From NCBI RefSeq assembly GCF_947498635.1, contig NZ_CANMKV010000001.1:209186-273185 (forward strand): a DNA stretch of 64,000 nt, given 5' to 3'. Both the position numbers and the translations under genes were made by a program. Below the pieces are notes generated by a model that was not told the DNA's origin, searched no databases, and saw nothing but the letters and a program-made list of their open reading frames with translations. Below are positions 45,135 through 56,441 of this stretch, in pieces (the first letter of the stretch is position 1; each line of letters opens with the position of its first letter). This DNA is from an uncultured Microbulbifer sp. GTDB lineage: Bacteria; Pseudomonadota; Gammaproteobacteria; Pseudomonadales; Cellvibrionaceae.

Positions 45135-46247
45135 TTACTCTTCGACGTTCAGGTATTCTTCCACTTCCAGCTCAAAGCCGGAAATAGCGCTGAACTTAAA
45201 CGGCGCACTCATCAAGCGCATCTTGCGCACTTTGAGATCGCGCAATATCTGCGAGCCGGTTCCCACTTGCTTGTATACCAAGTCCTGGCTCGGGCGCTGC
45301 TGCTTACCGCTGATCAGCCAGTCGATACTCTCTTCGATTTCCTCGGTCGTCTCGTTGTGACAAATCAACACCACCACACCCTTGCCCTCTTTCTCGATGC
45401 GCTGCATCGCGCGGCGGAAAGTCCAGGGGATAAATTTCTCATCACCGCGCTGAATCGTGAGTACATCGCGCAGAGTGTTGCCCACATGTACACGCACCAG
45501 AGTTGGCTCCTCTGGCGTGGGCTCTCCCTTGATAAAGGCGAAGTGGCGCTCACGACGCGCCTTGTCGAGGTAGGTAAGCAGCTTGAATTCACCGAATTCG
45601 GTACGCACTTTGCGCTCATTCACGCACTCGACGGTCTTTTCGTGTAGAGCGCGGTAGGTGATCAGATCGGCGATGGTGCCGATCTTGAGGTTGTGCTCCT
45701 TGGCAAACTGCTCCAAATCCGGGCGGCGCGCCATGGTGCCGTCTTCATTCATGATCTCAACGATCACCGCCGCCGCCTCGAAACCCGCCAGGCGGGACAG
45801 GTCACAACCCGCTTCCGTATGCCCGGCGCGACTCAGAACACCGCCGGGTTGCGCCATAATCGGAAAAATATGTCCGGGTTGTACGATATCGCTGGCCTTG
45901 GCATTTCTGGCAACCGCAGCGCGCACAGTGCGGGCGCGATCTGCAGCAGAAATACCCGTGGTCACGCCTTCGGCGGCTTCGATGGAAACGGTAAAGTTGG
46001 TGCTGAACTGGGCACCGTTATCCCGCGACATAAGCGGCAGGTCCAGTTGCTCGCAACGCTCGCGGGACATAGGCATACAGATTAAGCCGCGGGCGTGGGT
46101 GGCCATAAAGTTGATGTCTTCGGCGCGCACCTGCTCCGCCGCCATCACCAGGTCACCCTCGTTTTCGCGATCCTCGTCGTCCATCAGGATCACCATCTTG
46201 CCCTGGCGGATATCGTCGATCAGTTCTTCAACCGTATTTAGTTCCAT
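45135..46247 (-). CDS. ribB: 3,4-dihydroxy-2-butanone 4-phosphate synthase with degenerate GTP cyclohydrolase II domain
   Basis: 370 residues. The N-terminal RibB domain (1-about 200) is intact: [20 protein letters not shown] (acidic loop), SVEAAEG-like [24 protein letters not shown] and [16 protein letters not shown]. It makes DHBP from ribulose 5-phosphate. The C-terminal half (about 210-370) aligns with GTP cyclohydrolase II by order of blocks ([25 protein letters not shown]) but the three zinc Cys and the RQEGRGIG loop are gone. So it is a RibBX-type protein, often annotated ribBA, without GCH II activity. GTP cyclohydrolase II is provided by ribA at 41310. Confidence 0.92.
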   Translation of the reverse strand: MELNTVEELIDDIRQGKMVILMDDEDRENEGDLVMAAEQVRAEDINFMATHARGLICMPMSRERCEQLDLPLMSRDNGAQFSTNFTVSIEAAEGVTTGISAADRARTVRAAVARNAKASDIVQPGHIFPIMAQPGGVLSRAGHTEAGCDLSRLAGFEAAAVIVEIMNEDGTMARRPDLEQFAKEHNLKIGTIADLITYRALHEKTVECVNERKVRTEFGEFKLLTYLDKARRERHFAFIKGEPTPEEPTLVRVHVGNTLRDVLTIQRGDEKFIPWTFRRAMQRIEKEGKGVVVLICHNETTEEIEESIDWLISGKQQRPSQDLVYKQVGTGSQILRDLKVRKMRLMSAPFKFSAISGFELEVEEYLNVEE

Positions 46248-46346
46248 TGTTAACTCTGGATAAATTTATCAATTGCAAATTGAGTGGCTTTCCCTGCAGT
46301 GACACTCACCCGCCCTCACTGGCGCGGCATGCCGGGATGGGGCCAG

Positions 46347-47009
46347 CTAGCGCTTGTAAAACCCGTTTTGGGCAAGAAATTCTAGGGTCATACCCTGGCT
46401 ACTGGATTGCGCAGCCTCCTCACCGAGGAGCAGACGCTCTAAATAGCGCGCAATCAAGTCCACTTCCAAATTGACCCGGGTGCCGGCCGAGTAAGCCTGC
46501 ATAATGGTTTCCTGCAGGGTATGCGGCACTATGGTGAGTTCAAACTCAGCGCCATCCACCGCATTCACCGTGAGGCTGGTGCCGTCGACGGTAATCGATC
46601 CCTTGTGGGCAATATAGCGGGCCAGGTTATCCGGCGCACGCAGTCGAAAACGCTCGGCGCGGGCCTCAGATTTGCGCCACACCACCTCGCCAATGCCATC
46701 CACATGGCCGCTGACAATATGGCCACCAAGGCGGGTTTGCGGTGTGAGGGCTTTTTCCAGATTGACCCGATCGCCTTTTTTCCAGCGGCCTACACTGGTC
46801 ACATCCAGTGTTTCCGCAGAGACATCTGCCCAGTAACCATCGCCGGGCAGGCCCACAACAGTGAGACAGACACCATTGTTGGCGATGCTGTCACCCAGCT
46901 GTACATCGGCAAGATCCAGCTTGCCGCTCCTGACCCGCACCCGCAGATCACCACCCTGGGGTTTCAGCTCAGCAATCTCGCCAACGGCTTCAATAATTCC
47001 GGTAAACAT
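46347..47009 (-). CDS. ribE: Riboflavin synthase alpha chain
   Basis: 220 residues. Dismutates two lumazines to riboflavin plus the pyrimidine. Two tandem lumazine-binding domains, each beginning with a similar strand: [15 protein letters not shown] with SIANNGVCLTV, and GHIVSGHVDGIGEV with VDGTSLTVNAV. Its start codon shares one base with the ribD stop (TGATG), so translation is coupled. Confidence 0.94.
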   Translation of the reverse strand: MFTGIIEAVGEIAELKPQGGDLRVRVRSGKLDLADVQLGDSIANNGVCLTVVGLPGDGYWADVSAETLDVTSVGRWKKGDRVNLEKALTPQTRLGGHIVSGHVDGIGEVVWRKSEARAERFRLRAPDNLARYIAHKGSITVDGTSLTVNAVDGAEFELTIVPHTLQETIMQAYSAGTRVNLEVDLIARYLERLLLGEEAAQSSSQGMTLEFLAQNGFYKR

Positions 47010-48154
47010 CAGCGCTCGATATCCGTGGTTGCGGTAATGCGCCAGTCGTGTCCGACCGCGCGCATATCGGTAATCGTTATCGGCAGAATCGAGCCCATGC
47101 GCTCGATCGGCAATTCAAACAGCGGGCGTGCAGTGCTGCCGAGCAGCTTGGGGGCGAGGTAGACAATCAGCTCGTCTACATGCCCCCGGTACAGGAACTC
47201 ACCGGAGAGCGTCGCGCCGCTTTCAATCAACACCTCGTTACATTGGCGCCGCGCCAGCTCTTTTAGCAGAGCCAACAGATCAACCCGGCCCTCTTTGTCC
47301 TGGGGCAAAACGACCACTTCGGCACCGGCCTGCTCAATACGCGCGCGACGCTCAGTATCGGCGCGCTCGGTGGTGCACACCAGTGTGGGGGCATCCCCCT
47401 GCAAAATAAAGGCTCTCGCCGGTGTACGCAGCTCGCTGTCGACAATTACCCGCAGGGGCTGCACTTCCGCCGCCTGCTCAGCTTCGAGCAGCTCCAATGC
47501 CATCTCATCGGCGCGCACATTCAGGTTCGGGTTGTCGGCACGCACTGTCTCGACCCCGGTCACGATTGCGCAGCTGCGCGCACGCAGGCGCTGCACATCG
47601 GCGCGCGCAGCGGGGCCGGACACCCACTTGGATTCCCCGCTAGCCATGGCGGTGCGACCGTCCAGGCTCATCGCGGACTTGCTGCGCACCAGGGGTAAAC
47701 CCAGCGTCATGCGCTTGATAAAACCGGGGTTGAGGGCACGGCAGCGCTCTTCGAGCACCGGCCCTTCCACTTCAATGCCCGCATCGCGCAATTTCTGCAG
47801 GCCACTGCCAGCAACTTCGGGATTTGGATCTTCCATGCCGTAGACCACCCGGGCAACCCCGGCCTTTACCAGCGTCTCGGCGCAGGGCCCGGTGCGGCCG
47901 GTATGGCTGCAGGGTTCAAGGGTCACATACACCGTGGCTCCGCGAGCCCGCTCAGCGGCGACACGCAGAGCTTCGATTTCAGCGTGAGCTTCACCTGCGC
48001 GCTTATGCCAGCCCTCGGCAACGAGATTGCCTTCACCATCGATGATCACACAACCTACCCGGGGATTGGGCATGGTGGTATAGAGTCCGCGCTCCGCCAG
48101 CTGAATAGCGCGGCCCATAAGTGCCCGGGCACTCTCTACAGCAGATTGAGTCAT
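47009..48154 (-). CDS. ribD: Bifunctional diaminohydroxyphosphoribosylaminopyrimidine deaminase / reductase
   Basis: 381 residues. The deaminase half (about 1-150) has the zinc site HAEIEAL and [19 protein letters not shown]; the reductase half follows with [20 protein letters not shown] and [15 protein letters not shown]. Carries out steps two and three of riboflavin synthesis. Overlaps nrdR by four bases (ATGA) and ribE by one, a tightly coupled set. Confidence 0.95.
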   Translation of the reverse strand: MTQSAVESARALMGRAIQLAERGLYTTMPNPRVGCVIIDGEGNLVAEGWHKRAGEAHAEIEALRVAAERARGATVYVTLEPCSHTGRTGPCAETLVKAGVARVVYGMEDPNPEVAGSGLQKLRDAGIEVEGPVLEERCRALNPGFIKRMTLGLPLVRSKSAMSLDGRTAMASGESKWVSGPAARADVQRLRARSCAIVTGVETVRADNPNLNVRADEMALELLEAEQAAEVQPLRVIVDSELRTPARAFILQGDAPTLVCTTERADTERRARIEQAGAEVVVLPQDKEGRVDLLALLKELARRQCNEVLIESGATLSGEFLYRGHVDELIVYLAPKLLGSTARPLFELPIERMGSILPITITDMRAVGHDWRITATTDIER

Positions 48155-48618
48155 TGCGTTTGGTTTTCCTTACTGGTCAGGCGTTCAATCTCTTCACTGA
48201 ACTCGCTGACATCTTCAAAGCGCCGATATACAGAGGCAAAACGCACATAGGCCACCTGATCCAGCTCACGCAACTGCTCCATGACCAACTCACCGATAGC
48301 CCTTGCGGGCAACTCACGCTCACCGGTTGCGCGCAGGGCGTGCTTGATCTGGGAGACTGCGGATTCCACCCGCTCAATACTGACCGGGCGTTTTTCTACT
48401 GCGCGCTGGATACCCGCACGTAACTTGTCTTCATTGAAGGGTTCGCGCTGGCCATTTTGCTTGATGACTCTGGGCAACAGCAGTTCGGCAGTTTCAAAGG
48501 TGGTAAAGCGCTCATGGCATTCGAGGCACTCGCGCCGGCGGCGCACCTGATCGCCCTCGGCCACCAGGCGGGAATCAACTACTTTGGTTTCTTCTGCGCT
48601 GCAGAAAGGACAGTGCAT
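48151..48618 (-). CDS. nrdR: Transcriptional repressor NrdR
   Basis: 155 residues. Nucleotide-sensing repressor of ribonucleotide reductase genes. N-terminal zinc ribbon [19 protein letters not shown] and [16 protein letters not shown], then an ATP-cone (about 50-140: [29 protein letters not shown]). First gene of the rib block. No NrdR box pair recognised in this window; targets are elsewhere. Confidence 0.96.
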   Translation of the reverse strand: MHCPFCSAEETKVVDSRLVAEGDQVRRRRECLECHERFTTFETAELLLPRVIKQNGQREPFNEDKLRAGIQRAVEKRPVSIERVESAVSQIKHALRATGERELPARAIGELVMEQLRELDQVAYVRFASVYRRFEDVSEFSEEIERLTSKENQTQ

Positions 48619-48728
48619 GTGGGATCGTCCCCAGGGGAGTGGAAAATGGCCCGCAGTTTACCACAGCCGCTGCACCCTGTGACTGCACAGCGCACTGCGC
48701 CGGTGCAGCGCCCGACTACAGCCATAAA

Positions 48729-48753
48729 AAAAGCGGCTCGCCGAGCCGCTTTT
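48729..48753 (-). terminator. Terminator of glyA
   Basis: AAAAGCGGCTC/GAGCCGCTTTT, eleven perfect pairs with a GCC loop, then CTTT, 15 bases after the glyA stop. Confidence 0.9.
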
Positions 48754-48767
48754 CTTTACAAGGCCGA

Positions 48768-50036
48768 TCAGGCCTTCTTGTACACCGGGAACTGTGCACA
48801 GATTTCCAACACCTTCTGCTTCACATCGGCGATGGTCGCCGCTACATCGCCACCTTCCAGTGCGTCCAGAATATCGCAGATCCAGTGCGTCAGTTGCTGG
48901 GTTTCCTTTACACCAAAACCGCGCGTGGTAATGGCCGGAGTACCGACACGCAGGCCGCTAGTGATAAAGGGCGAGCGCGGGTCATTGGGCACCGCGTTCT
49001 TGTTTACGGTGATATTGGCATTACCCAGAGCTTCATCGGCGTCTTTACCGGTGTACTCTTTACCAATCAGGTCAACCAGCATCAGGTGGTCATCCGTACC
49101 GCCGGACACAATGTTAATACCGCGATCGAGGAAGGTCTCTGCCATTGCGCGGGCATTTTCTACGACCTTCTTCTGATAAGCCTTGTATTCCGGGGTCATG
49201 GCCTCTTTGAAGGAAACCGCTTTTGCCGCAATGACGTGCATCAGGGGGCCGCCCTGGCCACCGGGGAATACGGCTGAATTCAGCTTCTTCTCGATGTCTT
49301 CGTTGGCGCGGGCCAGGATAATGCCGCCGCGCGGTCCGCGCAGGGTTTTGTGGGTTGTGGAAGTCACCACATCTGCGTGCGCAATTGGCGAGGGGTATTC
49401 ACCGGTAGCAACCAAGCCGGCCACGTGCGCCATATCCACAAACAGGTAGGCACCCACTTTATCGGCGATCTCGCGGAAGCGAGCCCAATCCATGACTCGG
49501 CTGTAAGCGGAGAAACCGGCCACAATCATTTTCGGCTTGTGTTCCAGAGCCAGACGCTCCACCTCTTCGTAATCCACCTCGCCGGTTTCCGGGTTCAAAC
49601 CGTACTGCACCGCGTTGTAGATTTTGCCGGAGAAGTTGACGCGGGCACCGTGGGTCAGGTGACCACCGTGGGCCAGGCTCATCCCTAACACTGTGTCGCC
49701 GGGAGCACACAGGGCCTGGTATACCGCGGAGTTGGCCTGAGAGCCGGAGTGCGGCTGCACATTGGCGTAGTCGGCACCAAACAGCGCCTTGGCACGCTCA
49801 ATCGCCAGGGTTTCCACCTTATCCACATACTCACAGCCACCGTAGTAACGCTTCCCTGGGTAGCCCTCTGCATATTTATTGGTGAGGCTGCTGCCCTGGG
49901 CTTCCATGACTTGCGGGCTGGTGTAATTCTCGGAGGCGATCAACTCAATATGGTCTTCCTGGCGAGAATCTTCTTCGCAGATAGCTTCCCAGATTTCGGG
50001 GTCGTAAGAAGCGAGCGTGACAGATGAATCAAACAT
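48768..50036 (-). CDS. glyA: Serine hydroxymethyltransferase
   Basis: 422 residues. PLP enzyme interconverting serine and glycine with tetrahydrofolate, the main one-carbon source. Complete set: [42 protein letters not shown], and the PLP Lys in [15 protein letters not shown]. Length and ends are normal. Transcribed alone, terminated before nrdR. A PurR-like half-site (ACGCAAACG) about 170 bases upstream is too incomplete to call. Confidence 0.97.
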   Translation of the reverse strand: MFDSSVTLASYDPEIWEAICEEDSRQEDHIELIASENYTSPQVMEAQGSSLTNKYAEGYPGKRYYGGCEYVDKVETLAIERAKALFGADYANVQPHSGSQANSAVYQALCAPGDTVLGMSLAHGGHLTHGARVNFSGKIYNAVQYGLNPETGEVDYEEVERLALEHKPKMIVAGFSAYSRVMDWARFREIADKVGAYLFVDMAHVAGLVATGEYPSPIAHADVVTSTTHKTLRGPRGGIILARANEDIEKKLNSAVFPGGQGGPLMHVIAAKAVSFKEAMTPEYKAYQKKVVENARAMAETFLDRGINIVSGGTDDHLMLVDLIGKEYTGKDADEALGNANITVNKNAVPNDPRSPFITSGLRVGTPAITTRGFGVKETQQLTHWICDILDALEGGDVAATIADVKQKVLEICAQFPVYKKA

Positions 50037-50251
50037 GGTGTTCCCTCGGTAATGCGGGCTGAGTAGAGACTTGTGAACTCGAAACCACTGTGCTCAGGCC
50101 TTGCAACTTGGCCTCAGGCGCCAACAGGTCGCACTGGCTACTCAAACAATCCTGAGCATTTTAGAAAGGCGCGCATTGTACACCAAGGCCCGAGGGATTG
50201 CGCAAAAACGCAAACGCAGCCCAATGGCCGCGCTTAGAAAAAATGACTGTC

Positions 50252-50749
50252 TTAAAAACGAACAACCAAAGAGCCCGACCAATAGTCCACGTCAGACTCA
50301 ATAAAGGTGTATTCCGTCTCGAACAAAACCCGCTCGGTCAGCTTAAATCCGGCACCAATGCCCGCAGACGCACCGCTATCCGAGTATTCGCCAAAGTGAT
50401 CAATCTCCAGCTCTTCACGGAGGTAACCAAGGCGACCCTTGAGATAAATATCACCCTCGGAACGGTAAGTTGCATAAATCGCCTGGGTCGCCAGAGAGTA
50501 ATTCTCTGCGCCCCAGTAGTGGTAATTGAACTCACCTTCGACTACAGAATTAGTGAATTCTGTTTCCAGGCCCCAACCGGAATTCCAGCTATACCCCGCA
50601 CGAATGCCGGCATTGAGGGGGCTATCATCCCCGCTGACATCGGTGTTCATTACACCAAAAACAGCTCCGACATAGGCGCCTTCTGCCTGAACAGCCGTGG
50701 AACATGCTAAAACCACAACGGCAACCAAGGATCTAATACCAAAACCCAT
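50252..50749 (-). CDS. Small outer-membrane beta-barrel protein
   Basis: 165 residues. The ATG at 50749 follows GGGGAAGG and opens a signal peptide (MGFGIRSLVAVVVLACSTAVQA). The mature protein alternates aromatic and small residues in about eight strands (YVGAVFGVM, IRAGYSWNSGWGLETEF, ATQAIYATYRSEGD, YLKGRLGYLREEL) and ends in LVVRF with a terminal Phe, the outer-membrane insertion signal. This is the OmpA-like/PF13505 barrel type; function unknown. Single gene. Confidence 0.8.
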   Translation of the reverse strand: MGFGIRSLVAVVVLACSTAVQAEGAYVGAVFGVMNTDVSGDDSPLNAGIRAGYSWNSGWGLETEFTNSVVEGEFNYHYWGAENYSLATQAIYATYRSEGDIYLKGRLGYLREELEIDHFGEYSDSGASAGIGAGFKLTERVLFETEYTFIESDVDYWSGSLVVRF

Positions 50750-51244
50750 CACCTTCCCCTTACTTATGAAGATATATAAAGGCGGCGGATTATAGATTCC
50801 AATGAGATGTATGCAAGTGCTCACTTACATGGATAGAGAACGACTGAAACCGTGCGCTAAAAGAGCTGCAAGGAGCAGCCTTACAAGCTGGAAAGGACGG
50901 GGGAAGCACAGCCTCCTCCGATTGAAGAGAAGGCCCAGCCCCTCGGGTAAGGCTTATGTATTGACCACGGATTGCTGACCACAGAGACACTAAACAAAAA
51001 TTCAGTACCGAGCGTGAATCCCTCGGTCTTCTTGCCCAAACAAACGGAACACTGGGTCAGATACACGACTCTGTCAGTATCGCACCAACCTTCAACACGA
51101 GTTCTTCGCACTGGACGGTATCACGCCATGAATTAATAACGGCAAGAAAAGTATTCCTGCAGCCGACCCGCTCGAGCCTCCGCGGCGTTGCACTTGCCTA
51201 ACTGCGCCAAAAGCCTCCCGCTAAATAGTGAAACTTTCCCCCAC
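50750..51244. other. Long intergenic region
   Basis: About 495 bases between the barrel gene and the FNR box. No gene with a credible start and no clear hairpin-plus-T-run seen. Confidence 0.35.
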
Positions 51245-51258
51245 TTGATCCACATCAA
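51245..51258 (+). promoter_or_regulatory. Perfect FNR/Anr box upstream of the hemerythrin gene
   Basis: TTGATCCACATCAA matches TTGAT-N4-ATCAA exactly. An AACAAT -10-like sequence at 51280-51285 would start RNA near 51292, placing the box centre at about -41, the class II activating position. Both Fnr proteins in this window have the recognition helix for this sequence. Confidence 0.85.
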
Positions 51259-51315
51259 TTCTCTCCCCCCCTGCCGAGCAACAATAAGTCTCGAAACTGA
51301 TCGCGGAGGTCTGGG

Positions 51316-51891
51316 ATGAATAGCATCTACCGACAGCTCTGTTTAGACCATAAAAACATGCAGCAAATGCTCAACGCCTTTGAACATCTTCTGCTGGACC
51401 TTTTTGGAGATAGTGAGCGAGATCCGAATACCCTCTCGCTCATTTTGGATGCACTGGATTATTTTTCTGTCTATCCAGACAGGTATCATCATCCGGTGGA
51501 AGACCTAATTCTGGCCCGGCTTCTCACTAAGCCGGTACATGATCGCAATGCGATCTATGAAGCGCAAATGCAGCACGAACAAATTGCAGCAACCACCAAG
51601 CATATGTGTGCACTTTTTTATGCTGTTGCGAATAATGCCATGGTGGAACGAAGAGTTTTACAAGGAGCCAGCCGGGCTTACCTGCAGCTTCAACGCAGCC
51701 ATATCGACCTGGAAAACTCAATAATATTCCCCCAAATAGAGCAATATCTACAGATGGAAGACTGGAAGCAGATACGCAGGCAAGTAGAAGAAATTAAGGA
51801 CCCATTATTCAACAAAAGCACCAAAAATATTTATGAGTCTTTACACGAATACCTTACGCAACCAGAACAACCGATAAAAGCCTTCGCATAA
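51316..51891 (+). CDS. Hemerythrin-like HHE-domain protein
   Basis: 191 residues. Predicted four-helix bundle with a non-heme diiron site. Candidate ligands: LCLDHKNM (His11), RYHHPVEDLIL, QHEQIAAT, and RSHIDLENSIIFPQIE. Members bind O2 or NO or handle iron under stress. The last about 40 residues extend beyond the bundle. The upstream FNR box predicts induction at low oxygen. CGGAGGT precedes the ATG by about six bases. The STAS-like gene follows 38 bases later and is probably cotranscribed. Confidence 0.88.
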   Translation: MNSIYRQLCLDHKNMQQMLNAFEHLLLDLFGDSERDPNTLSLILDALDYFSVYPDRYHHPVEDLILARLLTKPVHDRNAIYEAQMQHEQIAATTKHMCALFYAVANNAMVERRVLQGASRAYLQLQRSHIDLENSIIFPQIEQYLQMEDWKQIRRQVEEIKDPLFNKSTKNIYESLHEYLTQPEQPIKAFA

Positions 51892-51929
51892 AGCGTTAAA
51901 ATTGTTCGTCAATTCAACAAGGAGGAAAG

Positions 51930-52373
51930 ATGCAAATCAAGCGCCACGGAATCTCTATTGGCATGGAGAGAATGAACAGCGATTTCTTCCTGTACATTAA
52001 AGCCATCGGCCAACTTACACACGAAGACTACGAGCACATCACACCCCTGCTCGAATACGCGCTTGCGGGAGTAAAAAAACAGCAAGTACGAATGCTGATA
52101 GATCTCAGGGATTTTGAAGGGTGGGGTCTACATGCTATCTGGGATGAACTTAAACTGACCCTCAAACACGGCAATGAATTCTATCGAATAGCCGTGCTAG
52201 GCGATGAGGGCTGGCAAGAGCTAGCCACTAAAGTTGGAGGATGGTTTGTCAGTGGCGAAGTGCGCTACTTCGAAAAACAGCATAAGGCCATGGATTGGCT
52301 CTCTCAGGCTCTAGAAAAAGAGTCAAAGAAAAGCGGTACCGGCAAGGAATTAGCTTTCTCCACACACTCCTGA
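51930..52373 (+). CDS. SpoIIAA-like/STAS family protein (PF11964-type)
   Basis: 147 residues. Alpha/beta fold matching the SpoIIAA-like group: FFLYIKAIGQLTHEDYEHI, VRMLIDLRDFEGWGLHAIWD, RIAVLGDEGWQELATKVGGW and the late VRYFEKQHKAMDWL. These proteins are related to lipid-binding CRAL/TRIO and anti-sigma antagonist folds; no specific function is established. A strong AAGGAGGAAAG lies just before the ATG. Second gene of the FNR-box operon. Confidence 0.85.
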   Translation: MQIKRHGISIGMERMNSDFFLYIKAIGQLTHEDYEHITPLLEYALAGVKKQQVRMLIDLRDFEGWGLHAIWDELKLTLKHGNEFYRIAVLGDEGWQELATKVGGWFVSGEVRYFEKQHKAMDWLSQALEKESKKSGTGKELAFSTHS

Positions 52374-52388
52374 TAAGTAGTGGATTAA

Positions 52389-52413
52389 GGGGGCGTTTAC
52401 GCCCCCCTTTTTT
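52389..52413 (+). terminator. Terminator of the hemerythrin operon
   Basis: GGGGGCG-TTTA-CGCCCCC stem followed by six T, 15 bases after the stop. Confidence 0.9.
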
Positions 52414-52499
52414 CTTCGTAAAACTCTTTCAGCTCAGTAAGGTCACACACTTTCCCTTCAGAAAGCAACCCTCACAAGCCCTATCACGCATAGCCTCAA

Positions 52500-53231
52500 C
52501 TATATCTCGCCTTCATAACCGCAGTGAGTCCCAGCCAATTCACTAAGCCCAAGTAAATCTATTACCTGCACGACCCTGCCATTTACCTTGATAAGGTTCT
52601 GCCGCTGAAAGCGTGAAAACAACCGGCTAACCGTTTCTGCTGTCAGCCCCAGGTAATTAGCAATATCTGTACGCGGCATAGAGAGAATAAATTCACTGTG
52701 TGAATAACCGCGGCTGGCGTAACGACTGGAAATATTGATCAACAATGCAGCGAGGCGAGTGTCTGCGGAACGCTTTCCCAACAACATTAATATTTCATTT
52801 TCCTGGCGTAATTCCTCAGAGAAAATACTGTATATCTGTTGCTGCAGGGCCGGAACCTGCTGAGCCAGGATTTCCAATTGCGCAAATGGCAATCGGCAAA
52901 CACTACTGTCTTCAAGTGCCTCAGCATAACTCGAATGCACTTGCTTGCTGTAGGCATCGAGTCCGAGCAACTCCCCTGGCAGGGCAAAATGTGTTACCTG
53001 CGTATCGCCATCTGCAGCAATAATTACACTTTTAAAACTGCCTGAACGAATGGCATAAAGATTTTGAAATGAGTCCCCTGGGCGGTAGAGAGACTCTCCC
53101 GCTTTGATCACTTTCTTTTTTCGAGTGACTTGCTCAAGACGAGCAATATCCTCCAGGGAAAGGCCTGCCGGTAGACACAGACGCCTGACAGAACAATTAC
53201 TGCAACTTACCGCTACTGATGAGTCAATCAT
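52500..53231 (-). CDS. fnr: Fnr-type oxygen-sensing transcriptional regulator, copy A
   Basis: 243 residues, Crp/Fnr family. N-terminal CSNCSVRRLC gives three [4Fe-4S] ligands, with the fourth in DSSVCRLPF near residue 111. Cyclic-nucleotide-like sensor fold, long dimer helix (EELRQENEILMLLGKRSADT) and winged HTH with ETVSRLFSRFQ, the same Glu-Ser-Arg reading head as E. coli FNR. It should bind TTGAT-N4-ATCAA when the cluster is intact (no O2). Start set at the ATG 53231 by comparison with copy B; a GTG at 53252 is possible. Both have weak ribosome sites. Confidence 0.92.
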   Translation of the reverse strand: MIDSSVAVSCSNCSVRRLCLPAGLSLEDIARLEQVTRKKKVIKAGESLYRPGDSFQNLYAIRSGSFKSVIIAADGDTQVTHFALPGELLGLDAYSKQVHSSYAEALEDSSVCRLPFAQLEILAQQVPALQQQIYSIFSEELRQENEILMLLGKRSADTRLAALLINISSRYASRGYSHSEFILSMPRTDIANYLGLTAETVSRLFSRFQRQNLIKVNGRVVQVIDLLGLSELAGTHCGYEGEI

Positions 53232-53488
53232 ACCCAAGTGGCCGGATAACACTTTTCACGATTGTATCGGCAATAGGGAGAAGCGTCTCTATCGACAAAT
53301 AAACATCAAAATCCATAGAACATTTTCCCAGAAAAGATCCATTCATTTCCTTAAAAAGCTTTCACTGCCTGGAAAATTAAAATATTTTCTCTGCCATTTT
53401 TGCAGGGAATAATTGACCGAAGGGTATTACTTGTTGTGATCCACGAGCCAACAATGCCGTGAACGGGCTACCGCGATCTCCAGGTGCT

Positions 53489-54358
53489 TTACGGATTCCT
53501 TCGCAACATGGTATCTATCACCATCTTCTGCTGTGCCTTACCACTTGGGTCTGCCTCTGTTTTATAAACACAGAACTCATTGGCCCAAGTGGAGGTGCGC
53601 ACCCGCACCGGCGGCTGATCGCTCTCAATGACCTGCAAAACCACTTGTGCCACCTGTTCTGTGCTCTGGTAAAGGCGGGCTGTTTGTTCTGCTGTGCGCC
53701 CCTGGATACTCTGCAGGTATTGCTCAAAGACATCCCGGTAATCCCCCTCAGGCACGCCACCCTCTGCTTGCAACTGGGACAAAATACTGTTGGCAAATTC
53801 TGAATAGATACCGCCGGGCTCAACGGCTGTGAATAAAATATTGAAGCTAGGCTGGATATAGCTGGCCATGGCCTCGGTATAGCCCTCCACGGCAAATTTG
53901 GCCGCACAGTACAACTCGTTAAAAGGCTGCCCCACCAGCCCTCCCACCGAGGAAATATTAACAACCCGGCCACTACGGGCTTTACGCATATAGGGGAGTA
54001 CAGCCTTGGTACAGCGCACCACGCCCAGATAGTTCACATCCATCACCCAGTGGATCTCTGCTTCAGAGGCCATCTCTGTGGACTTTACAAAACCGGCACC
54101 GGCATTATTAATCAATATATCGATATGCCCCTGCTCTCGGATAATCGTATCCACACAGCGCTGGATACTGTCCATATTTTGCACATCCAGTGGCAAAACC
54201 TTGAGTCGGGCACCGCGCTCAGCGGCCTCCTGCAACGGGGTTGCCTTCGCTAAATCCCGCATAGTGGCATAGACACAATATCCCAGTTCAGCCATTTTAA
54301 TCGCCAAACTCAAACCCAGCCCCGTAGATGTTCCGGTAATCAGCACAACCTTACTCAT
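53489..54358 (-). CDS. Short-chain dehydrogenase/reductase
   Basis: 289 residues, classical SDR. Cofactor site TGTSTGLGLSLA, LINNAGAGF, and catalytic ISSVGG with YCAAKFAVEGY (Tyr-x-x-x-Lys). Specificity unknown; the long C-terminal part and YVYATMRDL-like beginning suggest retinol/steroid-type SDRs acting on lipophilic substrates. The ATG at 54358 follows GGAG by seven bases. It is the next gene upstream of copy A of fnr. Confidence 0.88.
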   Translation of the reverse strand: MSKVVLITGTSTGLGLSLAIKMAELGYCVYATMRDLAKATPLQEAAERGARLKVLPLDVQNMDSIQRCVDTIIREQGHIDILINNAGAGFVKSTEMASEAEIHWVMDVNYLGVVRCTKAVLPYMRKARSGRVVNISSVGGLVGQPFNELYCAAKFAVEGYTEAMASYIQPSFNILFTAVEPGGIYSEFANSILSQLQAEGGVPEGDYRDVFEQYLQSIQGRTAEQTARLYQSTEQVAQVVLQVIESDQPPVRVRTSTWANEFCVYKTEADPSGKAQQKMVIDTMLRRNP

Positions 54359-54545
54359 AGCCTTGCTCCGATGTCTCAATCCCCCTGCGAACAAGTAAAC
54401 TTCTTAGTTTACCTATGCGCTGACAAGTCTTTCTCTCATACCATCACAATGGGGTTTCTTGTACCTGGGCACTGGCCGGCTTTTCAGCCACCCAGGAGAA
54501 ACTGTTACCATTGCCGGATTTTATGCCGCTGTTCGATAAAGGTAG

Positions 54546-55601
<1,056 letters not shown>

Positions 55602-55603
55602 AG

Positions 55604-55643
55604 AATCATTGGCCTGGCCCAGAGCATGGCCAGGCCAATGATT
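55604..55643. terminator. Bidirectional terminator, adenine deaminase / fnr copy B
   Basis: AATCATTGGCCTGGCC/GGCCAGGCCAATGATT, sixteen perfect pairs with an eight-base loop. The right arm touches the fnr stop codon. Confidence 0.85.
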
Positions 55644-56371
55644 TAATCGTCATCATAGCCGCAGTGGGTACCCGCAAGCTCACTCAAACTCACCAAATCC
55701 AGTATCTCTACCGCACGGCCACTCACCTTGATCAGTTTTTCTTTTTGGAAGCGCGAAAATAATCGGCTCACGGTTTCGGCCGTCAACCCCAGATAATTGG
55801 CAATATCGGTACGTGGCATCGAGAGAACAAATTCGCTGTGGGAATATCCACGACGAGCGTAACGGCTGGAAATATTTATCAGTAATGCTGCCAAACGAGT
55901 GTCGGCTGAGCGCTTGCCCAAAAGCATTAAAATATCGTTTTCCTGGCGCAGCTCCTCAGAAAAAATACTGAAAATTTGTTGCTGCAATGCAGATACCTGA
56001 TGGGCCAGTAATTCCAACTGGGTAAAAGGTAATAGGCAAACACTGCTATCTTCCAGGGCCTCGGCGTAACTGGGATGAACGCGACTGCTGTAGGCATCCA
56101 GCCCCAATAATTCACCCGGTAGGGCAAAGTGGGTTACCTGGGTATCGCCATCCGCTGCGATAACGACGGTTTTAAAACTGCCGGAACGGATAGCATACAG
56201 GTTTGCAAAAGGATCACCGGATCGATACAGCGTCTCGCCAGCTTTTACAATTTTCTTGCGGCGCGTAACCTGCTCCAATCGATCAATATCTGCCTGGGAT
56301 AATCCCGCGGGCAGACACAAACGTCTAACGGAGCAGTTGCTGCAGCTAACCGCTACTGAGGAGTCCATCAT
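55643..56371 (-). CDS. fnr: Fnr-type oxygen-sensing transcriptional regulator, copy B
   Basis: 242 residues. Differs from copy A at about 38 positions by hand count, most of them conservative. The four cluster Cys (CSNCSVRRLC and DSSVCLLPF) and the ETVSRLFSRFQ recognition helix are unchanged, so both should sense oxygen and read the same box. Two adjacent ATG codons start it. It lies 70 bases downstream of hemN on the same strand and may be cotranscribed with it, unlike copy A, which follows an SDR gene. Confidence 0.93.
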   Translation of the reverse strand: MMDSSVAVSCSNCSVRRLCLPAGLSQADIDRLEQVTRRKKIVKAGETLYRSGDPFANLYAIRSGSFKTVVIAADGDTQVTHFALPGELLGLDAYSSRVHPSYAEALEDSSVCLLPFTQLELLAHQVSALQQQIFSIFSEELRQENDILMLLGKRSADTRLAALLINISSRYARRGYSHSEFVLSMPRTDIANYLGLTAETVSRLFSRFQKEKLIKVSGRAVEILDLVSLSELAGTHCGYDDD

Positions 56372-56441
56372 ACGAAACCAGCCGGTAAACTAATTTGCGG
56401 CTATTGTACCCGCTGTGCCCTCGATCGTCTCCTGCAGAGAA

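Noticed and set aside
46248..50251. FMN riboswitch in the rib block
   Set aside because: The conserved RFN core bases were not found upstream of ribB, ribE, ribD or nrdR; the genes are packed with overlaps.
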